From: Quercus robur
Lineage: Eukaryota > Streptophyta > Magnoliopsida > Fagales > Fagaceae
DNA: 64,000 bases
Assembly (NCBI RefSeq): GCF_932294415.1
Contig: NC_065544.1
Span: 34,939,210 to 35,003,209 of the forward strand
Direction of reading: 5' to 3'
The first letter of the stretch is position 1. The number at the start of each line of letters is the position of its first letter. The notes under the pieces were generated by a model. That model saw only the letters and a program-made list of their open reading frames with translations, searched no databases and was not told the origin of the DNA. The translations under genes and the position numbers were made by a program. Below, one piece after another: positions 23,890-35,030 of this stretch.

Positions 23890-24440
23890 GTCATATCCTT
23901 TAGTGGACGAACTCGTCAACTTTATGGGCTCGTCCGCTTTGGGGACTTGGCGCAATCGTCCATTTCGTGGGTATTACTAAGTGACTCGTCCAATCTGTAG
24001 GCTTAATGATAAACTCGTCCACTTGTGGACTTAATAATTTTTCATTCTCTTAGGATTGGGTCGTCCACTTTGGACTTAGCAATGTCGTCCGCTTTGTAGA
24101 TTTAGTAAGGTCGTCCAGCTTGTGGACTTAATAAGACATGGTTGTCAACTTTGTGTCCATTTTATGGACTTCATAATTTTTTCATCCTCCTAGGATGAAA
24201 TCGTCCATCTTGTGGACTTAATAAGCTTGTCCATTTTATGGACTTGATAATATTTCATCCTCTTGAGATGAGGTTGTCCACTTAATGGACTGCATATTAG
24301 GGTCGTCTATTTTGTAGACTTGGATTCCTCCACTTTGTGGACTTGTTGAGGTGACTAAGTGTTGGTACCTCGTCACCTTGTGAGTTGTCCACTTGGGGTT
24401 GTGGACTAATTGAGGTGACTAAATTTTGGAGCCTCGTTAC
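23890..24440. repeat. Array of short imperfect hairpins in element 3
   Basis: About a dozen degenerate units, 25-45 bases apart, each a small inverted repeat GTCCA...TGGAC. Examples are 'gtccacttgtggac' (24017-24030), 'gtccattttatggac' (24155-24169 and 24229-24243), 'gtccatcttgtggac' (24203-24217) and 'gtccacttaatggac' (24276-24290), often followed by 'ttaataa'. It lies between gag and the polypurine tract, the region where Tat elements carry tandem repeats. Confidence 0.8.
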
Positions 24441-24479
24441 CTTTTTGGTCGTCTACTTGTAGGCGACTTAGTATGGTGA

Positions 24480-24690
24480 TCATCCACCCATAGTCAACTT
24501 TGGTCTCGCGTCTACCCGTAGGTGACTTAGCGTAGTGACCGTCCACCCGTAAGCGACTTTGGCCATGCGTCTACCCGTAGGTAACTTAGCGTAGTGACCG
24601 TCCACCCGTAGGCGTTGGCCATGCGTCTACCCATAGGTAACTTAGCGTAGTGACCGTCCACCCGTAGGCGACTTTGGCCATGCGTGAATA
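24480..24690. repeat. About 60-bp tandem repeat in element 3
   Basis: Three and a half units of 'gtctacccgtagg' + 'acttagcgtagtgaccgtcc' + 'acccgtaggcg' + 'actttggccatgc'. One unit lacks 'actt'. It is noncoding, in the 3' region of the element. Confidence 0.85.
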
Positions 24691-24869
24691 AACTCCTCTT
24701 ATTAAAATAAACCATGCATTCATAGAAAAAGTTGTTCTTAAAAAGAAAACGAAGACTTGCCCTTTGGGCTTTAAAAGAGTTATTGTAGCAAAAACTAAAG
24801 TAAATAGAAAAACTGAGGAGTATAGCTAAAATTCACTAAGGTAAACTAGAGATAAAGGGGTGCTGCTCT

Positions 24870-25961
24870 TCATGCCATCCTTTTTACTGGTAGTACTTCC
24901 GTAGGTGCTTGGTGTTCCACGGGCGGTGTAGCTTCTGTCCGTTCAGCGTCTCTAGTTCTTGCCATCTTCTGCCCTCTGTCCTGTCGCGTATCCTTTTGCC
25001 TTTCTCTCTTCTCTCGAGTCAGAAGCGCGTCCTCAGCATTCATGTACTTGGTTGCCCTGTAAAGCACGTCCGACATAGTCTTCGGGTCGTTCTTATATAG
25101 TGAAAATGGGAACTTACCCTTCCGCAGCCCATTTGTGAAAGCGGCTACAAGTATCTTGTCGTTAGCTTCATCAATTGAAAGCGCCTCTTTGTTAAAGCGT
25201 GCTATGTAAGACCTTAGCGTCTCATCTTCCCGCTTCTTGATGCTTATCAAGCATGCTGTAGACTTCTTATACCTGTGTCCTCCGATGAAGTGCGAAGCAA
25301 ACTGGGCGCTTAGCTCCTTGAAAGTACTGATGGAGTTAGGCATCAGCCTGCTAAACCATATCCTTGCGGGACCCTTCAGCGTGGTGGGGAAAGCTCTGCA
25401 TATGATCTCGTCGGGTACCCCCTGAAGGTGCATCAAGGTCTTGAAGGACTCCAAATGATCTAGAGGGTCTTTGTTTCCGTCGTAGTTTTCCACTTGCGGC
25501 ATACGGAACTTTGGTGGAAAGGGGAAGGAGTTGACAGACACGGTGAACGGCGAGTCGGTTCGGTGGACCAGATCATCAAGGTCGCTAGACACCCGTCCTT
25601 TGAGGGCGTTCATCATGACGTCCATCTGTTCCTTCATCGCCTGCATCTCCGCGACAATGTGGGGTTGAGCCATATCAGTGACGGATGGACAGCTCATATC
25701 TTGTCGCTTGGGTCTGCTTGGGGCATTACTACCTTCCGGCCCCTCTTGGTCTCTTCGCTCGACACTGGTACCTTCTTGATTTTCCCCTTGGGTACCTATA
25801 GCGGCGTTCTTTTGCCGTAGCTGTTCTTCAAGGTCCTGATTCTGTTTGGTGAGATGTTCCACTGTTGTCATGAGGGTTTGGACCTGCCTTTCCAGGGTAG
25901 TGGGTCGCAGCTCGTCTCCCTTAACGTTGTTGGTAGTTGCCATCGAGTGAGTAAGTACCAT
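24870..25961 (-). CDS. Gag polyprotein of element 3 (intact)
   Basis: An uninterrupted 363-residue Gag, the structural protein that forms the retrotransposon particle. The N-terminus has a coiled-coil-like stretch (about residues 22-55, 'LMTTVEHLTKQNQDLEEQLR'), then a low-complexity linker and the capsid (Retrotrans_gag) domain from about residue 150 ('NYDGNKDPLDHLESFKTLM', 'RIWFSRLMPNSISTFKEL', 'TLRSYIARFNKEAL'). The C-terminus is basic and ends VKRMA with no zinc knuckle or protease. The start at 25961 is 43 bases after the PBS; an in-frame ATG at 25943 is an alternative. Absence of stops in an element whose LTRs differ by about 2.5% suggests recent or continuing selection on Gag. Confidence 0.92.
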   Translation of the reverse strand: MVLTHSMATTNNVKGDELRPTTLERQVQTLMTTVEHLTKQNQDLEEQLRQKNAAIGTQGENQEGTSVERRDQEGPEGSNAPSRPKRQDMSCPSVTDMAQPHIVAEMQAMKEQMDVMMNALKGRVSSDLDDLVHRTDSPFTVSVNSFPFPPKFRMPQVENYDGNKDPLDHLESFKTLMHLQGVPDEIICRAFPTTLKGPARIWFSRLMPNSISTFKELSAQFASHFIGGHRYKKSTACLISIKKREDETLRSYIARFNKEALSIDEANDKILVAAFTNGLRKGKFPFSLYKNDPKTMSDVLYRATKYMNAEDALLTREKRERQKDTRQDRGQKMARTRDAERTEATPPVEHQAPTEVLPVKRMA

Positions 25962-26003
25962 GCAACTCTTTGTTCGGGAAGTGATAGGCTAAAGTATGCT
26001 TCC

Positions 26004-26021
26004 TCCCCACAGATGGCGCCA
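26004..26021 (-). other. Element 3 primer-binding site
   Basis: Minus-strand 'tggcgccatctgtgggga', two bases past the 5' LTR. It differs from the element 2 PBS by two bases, tying all three elements to the same priming type. Confidence 0.85.
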
Positions 26022-26023
26022 AC

Positions 26024-26724
26024 TGATGATGCCGAAAAATCGTCAGTGAGCTACATGGCACTCACGTGCTCGAAACAATGCCTGCACAACACAAAAAGAG
26101 AAGACCTCGCAGAGAGCACCGGTGTGGTGCCGGCCAAATACCCTCCGAAAGTCAAGTTAGAACTTCTCACAACTCTAAAGTGTTAGAGAGGGTAAATTAT
26201 GCGTACCTTGGTTAGTGAGGGTATTGGGGTTTTTATAGTGGTAGAGGGTTGACCTCTCCTTATTGGATTAGAAGTCTTTTCCTTATAGGAGTCTCTTTAG
26301 ACGTATTTTTCGAGATCATTTCCTTGTAGGAGTCTTTTTATTTAACACCAAGCGTGGGGCGCAAGATATTTCTTTATATATGCAAACATGGAGACCAAGC
26401 AAGGCCACGTCAGGGTCGTCAACTTCGCCTACTCCCTCGTCAGGGTCGTCACTTCGCCTACTCCCTCATCGGGGTCATCAGCTTCGCCAACTCCTCGTCG
26501 AGGTCGTCAGCCTCGTTAGGGTCGTCAGCTTCGCCTACTCCCTTCAGCTTAGTAGTGTCAGCTTTCCACTTATGACAAGTTAACCCCGTCTTCCTAAAGC
26601 TGTAGACGTCCTAAAGCTGTTCGACTGCCATTTATGACAAGTGAGGCCGACGGGTCTATTTTGAACGTCGCTTCATGATACTCTATATTCATGAATATTC
26701 ACATTCACAATTTTACCCTTATCA
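26024..26724 (-). repeat. Element 3 5' LTR
   Basis: 701 bp, '...acccttatca' to 'tgatgatgccg' on the plus strand, followed by TSD ATGAC. It has a short version of the minisatellite. Confidence 0.92.
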
Positions 26725-26729
26725 ATGAC

Positions 26730-27454
26730 AAAAAATCTTATTGATTAAATTAATTGGAGGTTTTGGGTATGCATGACTAATTGACCAAGTTACCTTTCTC
26801 AAAGAGTTGGGTTTAAGTTACAATTTGTGTAACTTTAAGTAATATTACATCATTCATTATGTTTTAATTGGATGCGAATTTTGACAAATTTACCATCAGA
26901 TTACATATTCTATATGTTTTTAACATGCATATTAATTTTTATGCCAATCGAATGTTATTTACAATTTGATTCATAAACTTATCTTTTATGCATTATTTTA
27001 AATTACAAAAACTTGAATTTAAACAATTAATTGATAGCATGTCTATTGATTTTTATCACCTTGAAATTTTGTATGGATTGAGAATATATTAAGATAATGT
27101 AATTTAATGGTGAATTTGTCAAAATTCGAGTATAATTAAAAAATATTAAATGGTATAACATTATTTAGAGTTATACTAAGTGTAACTTGAACTAAACTCA
27201 TATAAATATATAAACACCACTGTCAATAGCAAAGATGGGTATTTGACAATGAAACCTTTAGATATATAAACACCATTAAGAAATATTAATTGAATCAATA
27301 ATTAGTAACTTGTTTAGAAAATAACCAATCAATACAACACATAGTGGAATATTTTTCTTTTCCTTCTTTGTGCATATACATTGAGTATTCCAAATAAACT
27401 AATTAAACACAATAATTAATATACTAACCTCCATATGCATCATGTGTGTGCTCA
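26730..27454. other. AT-rich intergenic DNA
   Basis: No gene, repeat boundary or regulatory site could be supported here. Confidence 0.5.
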
Positions 27455-28175
27455 ATTTTTTTTATTTCTTTTATAACTTTCAAATAACTGGCATTCACCC
27501 ACACGATTGGTGGCCTGATGGAAAACGACTCGGGCTTCCATGCACATTGCATGGGTTCAAGCACACCCATTAGCACTTTGTGGGTGCCCTGGTGCAAGTT
27601 GGATGTTGTTATGGTAATGCCCAGGCAGTGTAGTCACGTGAGTTCCCCCCCCCCCCCCCCAACTCATCTTTTCGTTTACCAAAAAAACACTCAAAATTTA
27701 TCCATGCATCCAATTACATGGCAGAAATATAACGGATAATTTAAAAATGTAGCAACAACTTTTTACTTTTTAGTCTTTTATCATTTGATAATTAAGCCGG
27801 GAGATTTGAACCCTAAAATGTTTCAATTAGAAATATCAAAAAATATAAGTTGAATAACATGGTTGTTGGCAACAACTTTTGACCTATTTAACTTAATCTA
27901 AATGTATGTGTGAGAAACTCTCTCCTAAATACTTGAACCTTGACCCTTGCGCCCTTACTCCACTAGAACTTGTATTTGTGTAATGAACATCACACTAAGG
28001 GTGCGCGAAAATAAACCAAACTTGAACATATAATCTTATTTGATGTTGAGTTTAAGACTAGTATTCAAAATAAAATAAAATAAACTATCATAAATTTTCA
28101 ATTCTAGATTTGTTTACATCCTTACTTCTTACTATTTGTTCCCGCACTACCCTACTACAACCAAAAATAGTGTAA

Positions 28176-28650
28176 GGGTTTGTTTGGTTGGAATGGTGGA
28201 AAAGTAGGAGGATAAAAAATGGGGAAGTGATAAAAAAGTGGAAGGATAAAAAAAATTTAGTTTTCTCTCGTATGTATTTGGTTGAATTGATGGAAAAGTA
28301 GAAAAATAGAAAAAAGGAAGTTGGTATAAATTTACAATTATGTTCCTCAATAACACATTTAAAAAAAAATTGTATACCACTTAAAAAAAAAGCACAAGCC
28401 TTGATCCAACTAAAAAAATATTGAAAGTTGTTGGGAAGAGCCAAGGACAATTTCATCCAACTAAACTCTCATGTTCTCCCTTGTATTTTCTCTCCAATCT
28501 GGACTAATCATTTTTTGGTGGGGCCCGGAGAGAAAATAGGTAGGGCCTACCAATTTTTTCCTCCCTTCCCCCTCTCAATCAAACACCCATCTCACTTATT
28601 TTCTCTTCTCTTTTTTCCATCTTCTAGAATCACCCCCACTAAACATACCA
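28176..28650. mobile_element. Harbinger/Tourist-like MITE with TAA target duplication
   Basis: 475 bp between TAA at 28173-28175 and 28651-28653. Ends are 'gggtttgtttggttgg' and '...cccactaaacatacc', imperfect inverted repeats. Unit B keeps the empty site 'aatgtaagttgaatccc' (about 35764-35780) with a single TAA, so the boundaries are confirmed by comparison. The minus-strand open frames here are T-rich chance frames. Confidence 0.85.
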
Positions 28651-28653
28651 TAA

Positions 28654-29215
28654 GTTGAATCCCTACTTTGAATGATACCAACGTGTTACTATTGGGAACA
28701 CCATTACACTCAAGATATACACACTATCATATGGACTAAATTTATTTATTTATTTTTTAAATGGGAGTGTATATGAAACGTTCAATAACAAATGTGTAAT
28801 AAAAATTTTCCGTTCTAAATATTATTCAAATACCAATTCGATCCGATTCGAATATTATTTTCAAATACTACCTATCTTCTAAAAACAAAAAATAGTACTA
28901 TCAGGCATTGTTATTAATACTGTTCCGTTCTGGTCGGAAAATTTCATACCAGTCCTTAAACCAAAATGAATCACCCTCTTGTTCCACCTTGGACCATATT
29001 CTAGTTCATTCCGGGTTGATCCGGCCATTCCAGCTTGTTTCGGTACATTTTGGCCGATACATAAATTTCGGGCAATATTGATAAATGCATAAAATTTTGA
29101 GATTTTCAAGTTTTAATAACTGTTACCTGTAGGAAGCAACCATCTTAGGTCACCCACACCCACTTCAACTATTACCAGTCCTTTTCTTTTCCTTCTTTTC
29201 TTTTGAGTTCCGTCT
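28654..29215. other. Remainder of duplicated upstream DNA and AT-rich spacer
   Basis: The first 150-200 bases match unit B after 35780. The rest is intergenic with no supportable gene. Confidence 0.5.
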
Positions 29216-30286
29216 TAGAGCATTAGCATCCGATATCTGCAAAAAATCTCATTTTATCATCTCAAAAGCTACTTTATCTATTATACCATACCATTTTAGA
29301 ACACACCCAACATTCAAAATTTCTTTTTCTTGTCACTTTATTTAAATATTCTTTTTTATTCCTTTTTTTTTTTTTACTATTTCTCTTTCTCCTTTCTCCT
29401 CTCTTTCTCCCTCTTCCTCTTAAGTAACCAACAATCACCACATCATAGTACCACCGCCAGACTAACATCCACTATATCACAATGCCATCGCCAGACCACC
29501 AAGCAAACCCACCAAACCCACAGATAAACCCACACACACAACACCCAAACCCATAAACCCACCATTGTCATTCAACCACCACCTCGCTAGACACACCACC
29601 CACCCAACCACTACAGCAACAACCCACCCCACCACCACCACCATGAGCCTACAGATGCATAGAAACCCACAAAAAAATCAAAGCAAAATTCACACAACTA
29701 AAACCCACAAAATTTGAATCCAAAAGGCAAAACCCATCCCAAAATCCATCAATAAATCAAAACTCATAGCAAATTCCAACCCAAAACCCATTAGAACCCA
29801 CCCAAAATCAAAACCCATGAACCATAAATCAACCCATCATGACCCACACCGGACTTGAGAGACCCACGACCCACTTGCCATGACCCACGCTGGACTTGAT
29901 GCACCCATGACTCACGATGAAGCCAAGACCCATGGAAAAGACAAAGAGAATACAGGCCAAATGGCTTGGTCAGGTGGCTTGCGGTGGCGTATGATGGCGA
30001 TGGCTTCTAGCGGGGCCTGTGACAGTGGGTCTGGCCATGGTGGCTTGATGATGGTATTCATGTCCACCATGAGTTTTGGGTTTGAAGATGAGAGAGAAAA
30101 ACAAGAGAGAGAGAGAGAGAGAGAGAGGAAGAAAGAGAAAGTGAAATGAAATAATGAGAAAAGAGGAGAGAGAAGAATCATATAATAAAAAATAATTTTA
30201 TTTTACAATCTTGCTACAGTATCATCTTAGATATAGGATAGTACTATAGCAATATTGTAAAATTTTTTACAATTGACAGTCCAGAT
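29216..30286. mobile_element. Candidate non-autonomous TIR element
   Basis: The left end 'ttagagcattagcatcc' with 'aaaagctactttatctatt' resembles the left end of the next element. The interior is CCCA-rich, then has a GA microsatellite (about 30105-30127). The right boundary is uncertain and no TSD was found. The Gly/Ser-rich open frame at 29880-30149 is not a convincing gene. Confidence 0.4.
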
Positions 30287-30287
30287 A

Positions 30288-31338
30288 AGAGCATCCATAG
30301 CAGTGGAGCTAAAAATTTAGCTTTTTAGCTCCACCAAAAGTTACTTTATCTATTTTACCTACACATGCTGCAGTAGTAGATCTATTTTAGCTTTCAACAC
30401 AATAAAATAATATAAACATCACAATAAAATAATATCTCCCCTACAATAAAATAATATATCCCACTACCCAAAAAACATCTACAGCACCAACCACAACCAC
30501 CTCTATCATCAGCCACAGCCACAACCACAACCACCACCACCACCGGCCATAACCACCACTCTACTTTGGCAACCACAACACAGCATAGAAAAAAAAAACA
30601 AAAACAAAACCACAACCATAATCACAACCCCATCACTACTAGTCACCACAAACCACCAACCATGACAACCACAACCACAACCCACTGCCACTGCCACTAC
30701 CACAACCACAACCATAACCACAACCATGAACCACAAAACTTATAGCCAAAATACACAAAACCCACTACCAAAGCCAAAATCATCCACCACCACCACAACC
30801 AAAATCCACAAACCCACTGTCAAAATCATCCACCACCACTACCATAGCCAAAATTAACCACCACCACCACAGCCACCAAACCCATAAACAAATAAAAAAA
30901 ACTCAATCACAACAAAGAGAATAGAGAGATGGGCGGCAACGGTGGCTTGTGGCTTGGGGAGGATAGTGTTGGCGTGGGTCTAATCGGCGAAAGAGAAGTG
31001 GGTCTGAGGCAGATGGGTCTGATTAGCGTTGGGTGAGCGTTGGGATGGAGGACAGGGCGGAGGTGTGGATCGGCGGCTTAGGGCTTGGGTCGGCTTGGGC
31101 TGGTGACGTTAAGGCCAGCGGAGGCGTGGGTTGGAGATGTTGAGAGAGAGAGGTGAGAGTGACTGAGAGAGAGAGGCACGAACTAAGAGTGAATGAGAGA
31201 GAATGAGATAGACCAGTGTGATAAAAGAATGAATAAAAAAAGAAGTCTGGAATAAAAAATTACTTTTTTTTAGCTTTTTATAGATGTGCACTGTAGCAAT
31301 TTAGCTAAAAAATTTAGCTATTGCTCCACTATTGCATG

Positions 31339-31378
<40 letters not shown>

Positions 31379-31439
31379 TGTTTTGGCACATCTAAAATAG
31401 TTATATAGCTATTTAGCTCCACTGCTGCAAGTGCTCTTA
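30288..31439. mobile_element. Non-autonomous TIR element of 1.15 kb
   Basis: Left 'aagagcatccatagcagtgg' plus 'agctaaa' is inverted at the right end as 'tttagctccactgctgc' plus 'gctctt'. The interior has CCA/CAA-rich simple sequence (30485-30890), a GA-rich part and a long poly-T (about 31341-31377). No transposase and no clear TSD. Valine/glycine-rich open frames on the minus strand (30394-30736) come from the simple sequence. Confidence 0.6.
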
Positions 31440-31700
31440 TGCATTATTTTTGTGATTTAATGCTAAAATATAGCAACATATAGCATTCCCAATACCGGGT
31501 ACTACCCTTCTTTTGATTGTTCGCCCATTTGCTTTTGCTCTCCATTTTTTAGTTATGATATTTTGACTTTTATTTTATATATATACATTTTTTTTTTTTT
31601 TTGTGAGCCTGTCCACATGACTACCAAGGCAATGGTAAATAGTACATTTTTTTGGAAAAAAATTGGTGACTAGCCGCGTTTGAACTTATTGAGTTAGTTG

Positions 31701-32062
31701 GACTGTTTTTGGAACTCGAGTTCCAACCCAAAATTGAGTTTCAATCCAAAATCGAGTTTCTCAAACTCGATTTACTCTTGGATTCATCTGACGTGGATTT
31801 TTTTTTAAAAAAAAACTACGTGGAACTCGAGTGTAGTAAACTCGAGTTCCATTTTTAAAAAAAATTTACTTGCAAGGAACTTGAGTTTTCTAGACTCGAG
31901 TTCCAAGAGGGAAAAATAATATATCAGATTAAACTCAAGTTCCACTTTTTTTTTTTTTTTTTTTGTAATCCACGTCAGATGAATCCAAGAGTAAATTGAG
32001 TTTGTGAAACTCGATTTTGGGTTGGAACTTGAGTTTTACAAACTTGAATTCCAAAAACAGTC
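31701..32062. repeat. Foldback element with long inverted repeats and AACTCGAGTT palindromes
   Basis: 'gactgtttttggaactcgag' at the left is inverted as 'ccaaaaacagtc' at the right. 'ggattcatctgacgtgga' is inverted as 'tccacgtcagatgaatcc'. The 10-base palindrome AACTCGAGTT recurs within it. No protein and no clear TSD. Probably a foldback MITE. Confidence 0.7.
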
Positions 32063-32755
32063 AAACTTACTAAATACTTTCAGTCGCATGCCATTTATCT
32101 AATATTTTTCTAAAATAATGCTCTTCAGCCAATTTTGCCGACTACCAATGTGATTTTAAAGGAGAGTTAAAACTTGCAGGCTTTGTGTCTTCTCCCCTGT
32201 ACATGTTAATTACTTCTTCTTTTTTGTCCAGTAAATATTATTGCTATTATATTCTAAATAATTGTTATGATTATTATAATAATGATAATGATTATTGGAT
32301 ATGAGTTTGATAAATTATGTGAATTATGAACTTCTAATTTTAAGATTCATGATGTTTTCAAAAAAATTTAAGATTCATAATAATTAAAATAAAAATATTG
32401 ATTTTACCAAGAATATATATTATTAAATATATATATATATATATATATACAGAAATTAAATCATAAATTACTTATCCAACCATGAAAGTGAAACACTCGG
32501 TTACTACGTGATATCCAGTATCTACTAGATCCCTAACCCAAAAGGCCTTTAACTTCTTGAATATTCAACGATCTCATATTAAAATTAAAAAACGGTTCTG
32601 AATTTTTTTTCTCTCTTTCTGTAAAATGTTCTTTCTCAAAGTTCTTCTTCGAAGCTCTATCTAACTCTCCCATCTTTCTCTCTCTAAAAAATCTCTATTA
32701 AAGCGCTTAAAGAGTTAAAAGGTTACTTTTTGTTGAAGCTATTATATAGTAGTGT
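32063..32755. other. Upstream region of the duplicated first exon
   Basis: It contains a TA microsatellite (about 32425-32448) and a TC-rich leader. From about 32640 ('gttcttcttcgaagctc') it matches the leader of the intact gene near 36290-36480. It may hold a promoter copy. Confidence 0.5.
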
Positions 32756-32932
32756 ATGACGAACTCATCGGAGCTCTTCCGCAGCCGGAGGTCTCGCGTG
32801 GTCCGCGGCTGCCCCGATCTATGGTTCGATCGGAGCTCTAAGCGGCGCGATCACTGCAATTACCACGTTTATCATCTTCTTCATCATCGCCAAGATTCCC
32901 AACCCTCCGATCCTCTCTGCCGATCCATTCAC
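32756..32932 (+). pseudogene. Duplicated first exon of the RING-H2 gene (intact frame)
   Basis: A 59-codon open exon starting MTNSSELFRSRRS and ending before the donor 'cac/gtaaga'. It parallels exon 1 of the intact gene (36481-36660), sharing 'HCNYHVYHL' and 'QDSQPSDPL'. It has no stop and is a multiple of three, so it could splice in phase 0 to exon 2 at about 39171. No second copy of exons 2 and 3 is seen after it. It is either a dead duplicate or an alternative, more distal first exon; the sequence alone does not decide. Confidence 0.75.
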
Positions 32933-33750
32933 GTAAGACCTCACATAATAACTTTTTTTTTAAGGATATTAATTTGAGATTGTTGCTATCAACAGCTGAA
33001 ATTGAATATATTTGTGTGTGTATATATATATGAATTTTTTTTTTTTAAATTTTCTTTTTGGAAATTTCTATACGGTAGAAATTGCTTTTGTTTTATTTTT
33101 ATAAGGTAGTATCTCAGAGTTTGAGGACAAACAAAATTGCTTTTTTTTTTTTAAAGAAAAAAAAATTGTATTTCAGAATTTGAGGTCAAACGCTGAATTT
33201 CATATTATTTTATAGTGTTTCTTAACAACCTTCGAAATTAATTGTGAGCAACCAGATGAAGCTTACTTTACTTTACTATTTATGATGATCTGTTGTAGAT
33301 TATTTATGAGAATTTGCGGTGAATGAGTATTTCTAGATGTATTTTCTTTTCTAACGTATAGTTGCAAATTTATTTTATTTTATAACTTTCAAATAATTGA
33401 CATTCAAGATTTATCCATTCTTCCAATTACGTAGTAGTAATGTAGCGGATAATTTATAAATGAAGCAACCAACAACTTTTGACTTTTTAGTTTTATATCA
33501 TTTAACAATTGGGTGGGGATTTTGAATGTCTCAATTGAAAACTTCAGAAGATATTAACTTATCAAAAACTTCAGAAGATATTAGTTGAACAATAATTGAA
33601 AACTTCAGAAGATATTAGTTGAACAATAATGTAGTTGAGAACAACTTTTAACTTTTTTATTGTTATTTTTGATATCTGAGATATAAATCTTAATCTAGGC
33701 AAATTTAAATGTACATGTATGAAACTCTCCCATGGAGACTAAAACTTTAG

Positions 33751-34429
33751 CTAGGGTATGTAGCCAACCCCTCAATTCTGCAAAATCGACTCAATCCAAC
33801 ACAACATGCCTGATTGGGTTGGTTTTTAGGGGTTGGTAGGTTGTGTTGGATTATCAAAACTTTTTTCATGGTGGATCAGGTTGGGTATGGGTAAGCAGAT
33901 TCACAAATTTGCTTAACCTAATCTAACCCACCTATATTTAATATATAAAAAATATATTATGTAATTTTATTATTTACTCTTTTGTTTATCAATTGAGTTG
34001 TGATAAAATTATATGACATCCTACTAACCAGAGAATAATAAAAGTAGTTTACATTTATTTTATTTCTTTACTGAGTTGAGATAGAATTCTTGATATCTTA
34101 TACCTAAAATTCAATGTCATTTGGTTTGATTATTTATGTTGGTTTGATGCACTTCCAACATATTATTTGTGTTGTTTAGAACCTTGAAGCGCTAAATAAA
34201 AAAGCCTGTGTTGGTTTGGTGCTATGCTCAGGTTTATTATGTTATAATTTGCTCTAATTTGTGCTAGTGCTGTTTTAATGCTTGTTTAAAAATAACAAAT
34301 AAAAAATATCCAACCTATGGGCCCAACTTGATCCAAGTGGGTTAGGTTGGATATTTTTTAACCTGACCATGGTGGGTCGGATTGAAAAAAACTCTCAACC
34401 CAATCTAGCTCGACCCATGCACGCCCTTA
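33751..34429. mobile_element. hAT-like MITE in unit B
   Basis: Ends 'tagggtatgtagcc' and '...catgcacgccctta' are loosely inverted. The flanks 'aactttag' (33743-33750) and 'aactcagt' (after the right end) fit a diverged 8-bp target duplication. The equivalent place in unit A, around 'gaaccttgaccc' (27935-27950), has no insertion. The subterminal regions are rich in 'gggttgg' and 'aaccc'. Confidence 0.6.
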
Positions 34430-34860
34430 AACTCAGTTCTTGCCCCTCACCCACAAGAATTTGTAATTGTAGAATGATCATACGCCAAAGGTATGTGGTG
34501 GTCAACTTTTTCCCTATAAGCTTCCATCTCTCTTTAACTCCGTTATGTTATAAAAGTCAAAAACATATCTTATTTCCATTCCTTTTTCCTTTGCAAACCA
34601 TACAAAGAAAAGAGAAAAATATTTCCTTTCTTTTCTCCTTCTTTCCCTATTTTCAAAAATATTTTCTTTTCTCTTTCTTTATCATTTTCTTTCCTTAATT
34701 TATTATGGGTTCGGTTAATGTATGCCTTTAGGACATATATTAATCATCAATTTTAGGAATTTTTTAATGAGAAATTGAAAAAACTGTAAAAAAGTAAGTC
34801 ACTTTTTCATTTTCCCATAAAAAAATTTCCTAAAATGATTTACTAATGTATGCCCTAAAT

Positions 34861-35030
34861 GAACTAAGTTATTCATAAACCACTCAAGCTAGGGCATACA
34901 TTAGTAAAACCTATTTGTTATTAGGGTTGTAAATGAACTAAGTTATTCATAAACCACTCAAGCTAGGGCATACATTAGTAAAACATATTTGTTATTAGGG
35001 TTGTAAATGAACTAAGTTATTCATAAACCA
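34861..35030. repeat. 74-bp tandem repeat, about 2.3 copies
   Basis: 'gaactaagttattcataaac' begins at 34861, 34935 and 35009. The first two units are almost identical ('agctagggcatacattag'). Confidence 0.9.

Larger units (their letters stand above)
21488..26724 (-). mobile_element. Element 3: gag-only LTR retrotransposon (TR-GAG type), reverse oriented
   Basis: On the minus strand: 5' LTR 26724-26024, PBS 26021-26004, gag 25961-24870, a long noncoding region of repeats, polypurine tract 23756-23742, 3' LTR 23741-22604. There is no protease, RT or integrase and too little space for them, so it would need enzymes in trans. Gag-only elements with terminal repeats are a described plant class (TR-GAG). 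The target duplication is ATGAC at 26725-26729 and 21483-21487; it is seen only once the nested solo LTR is removed. LTRs differ by about 14 substitutions outside the minisatellite, roughly 2.5%. The gag and PBS are Tat-like. Confidence 0.88.
27455..33375 (+). repeat. Tandem duplication unit A: upstream region plus first exon of the RING-H2 gene
   Basis: Homologous to 33376-37100. Matching blocks in order are 'ttataactttcaaataa' (27471 / 33390), 'cggataattta' and 'caacaactttt', 'gaacatataatctt' (28024 / 35580), 'aagttgaatccctac' (28652 / 35767), exon 1-like sequence (32756 / 36481), and the start of the intron ('cagctgaaattga', 'gatctgttgta'). Unit A is longer because of insertions at 28176-28650, 29216-31439 and 31701-32062. 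The join is near 33375. A C-run lies at about 27646-27660. Confidence 0.8.

Noticed and set aside
30394..30736. Gly/Val/Cys-rich minus-strand open frames
   Set aside because: They are the complement of CCA/CAA simple sequence inside a non-autonomous element.
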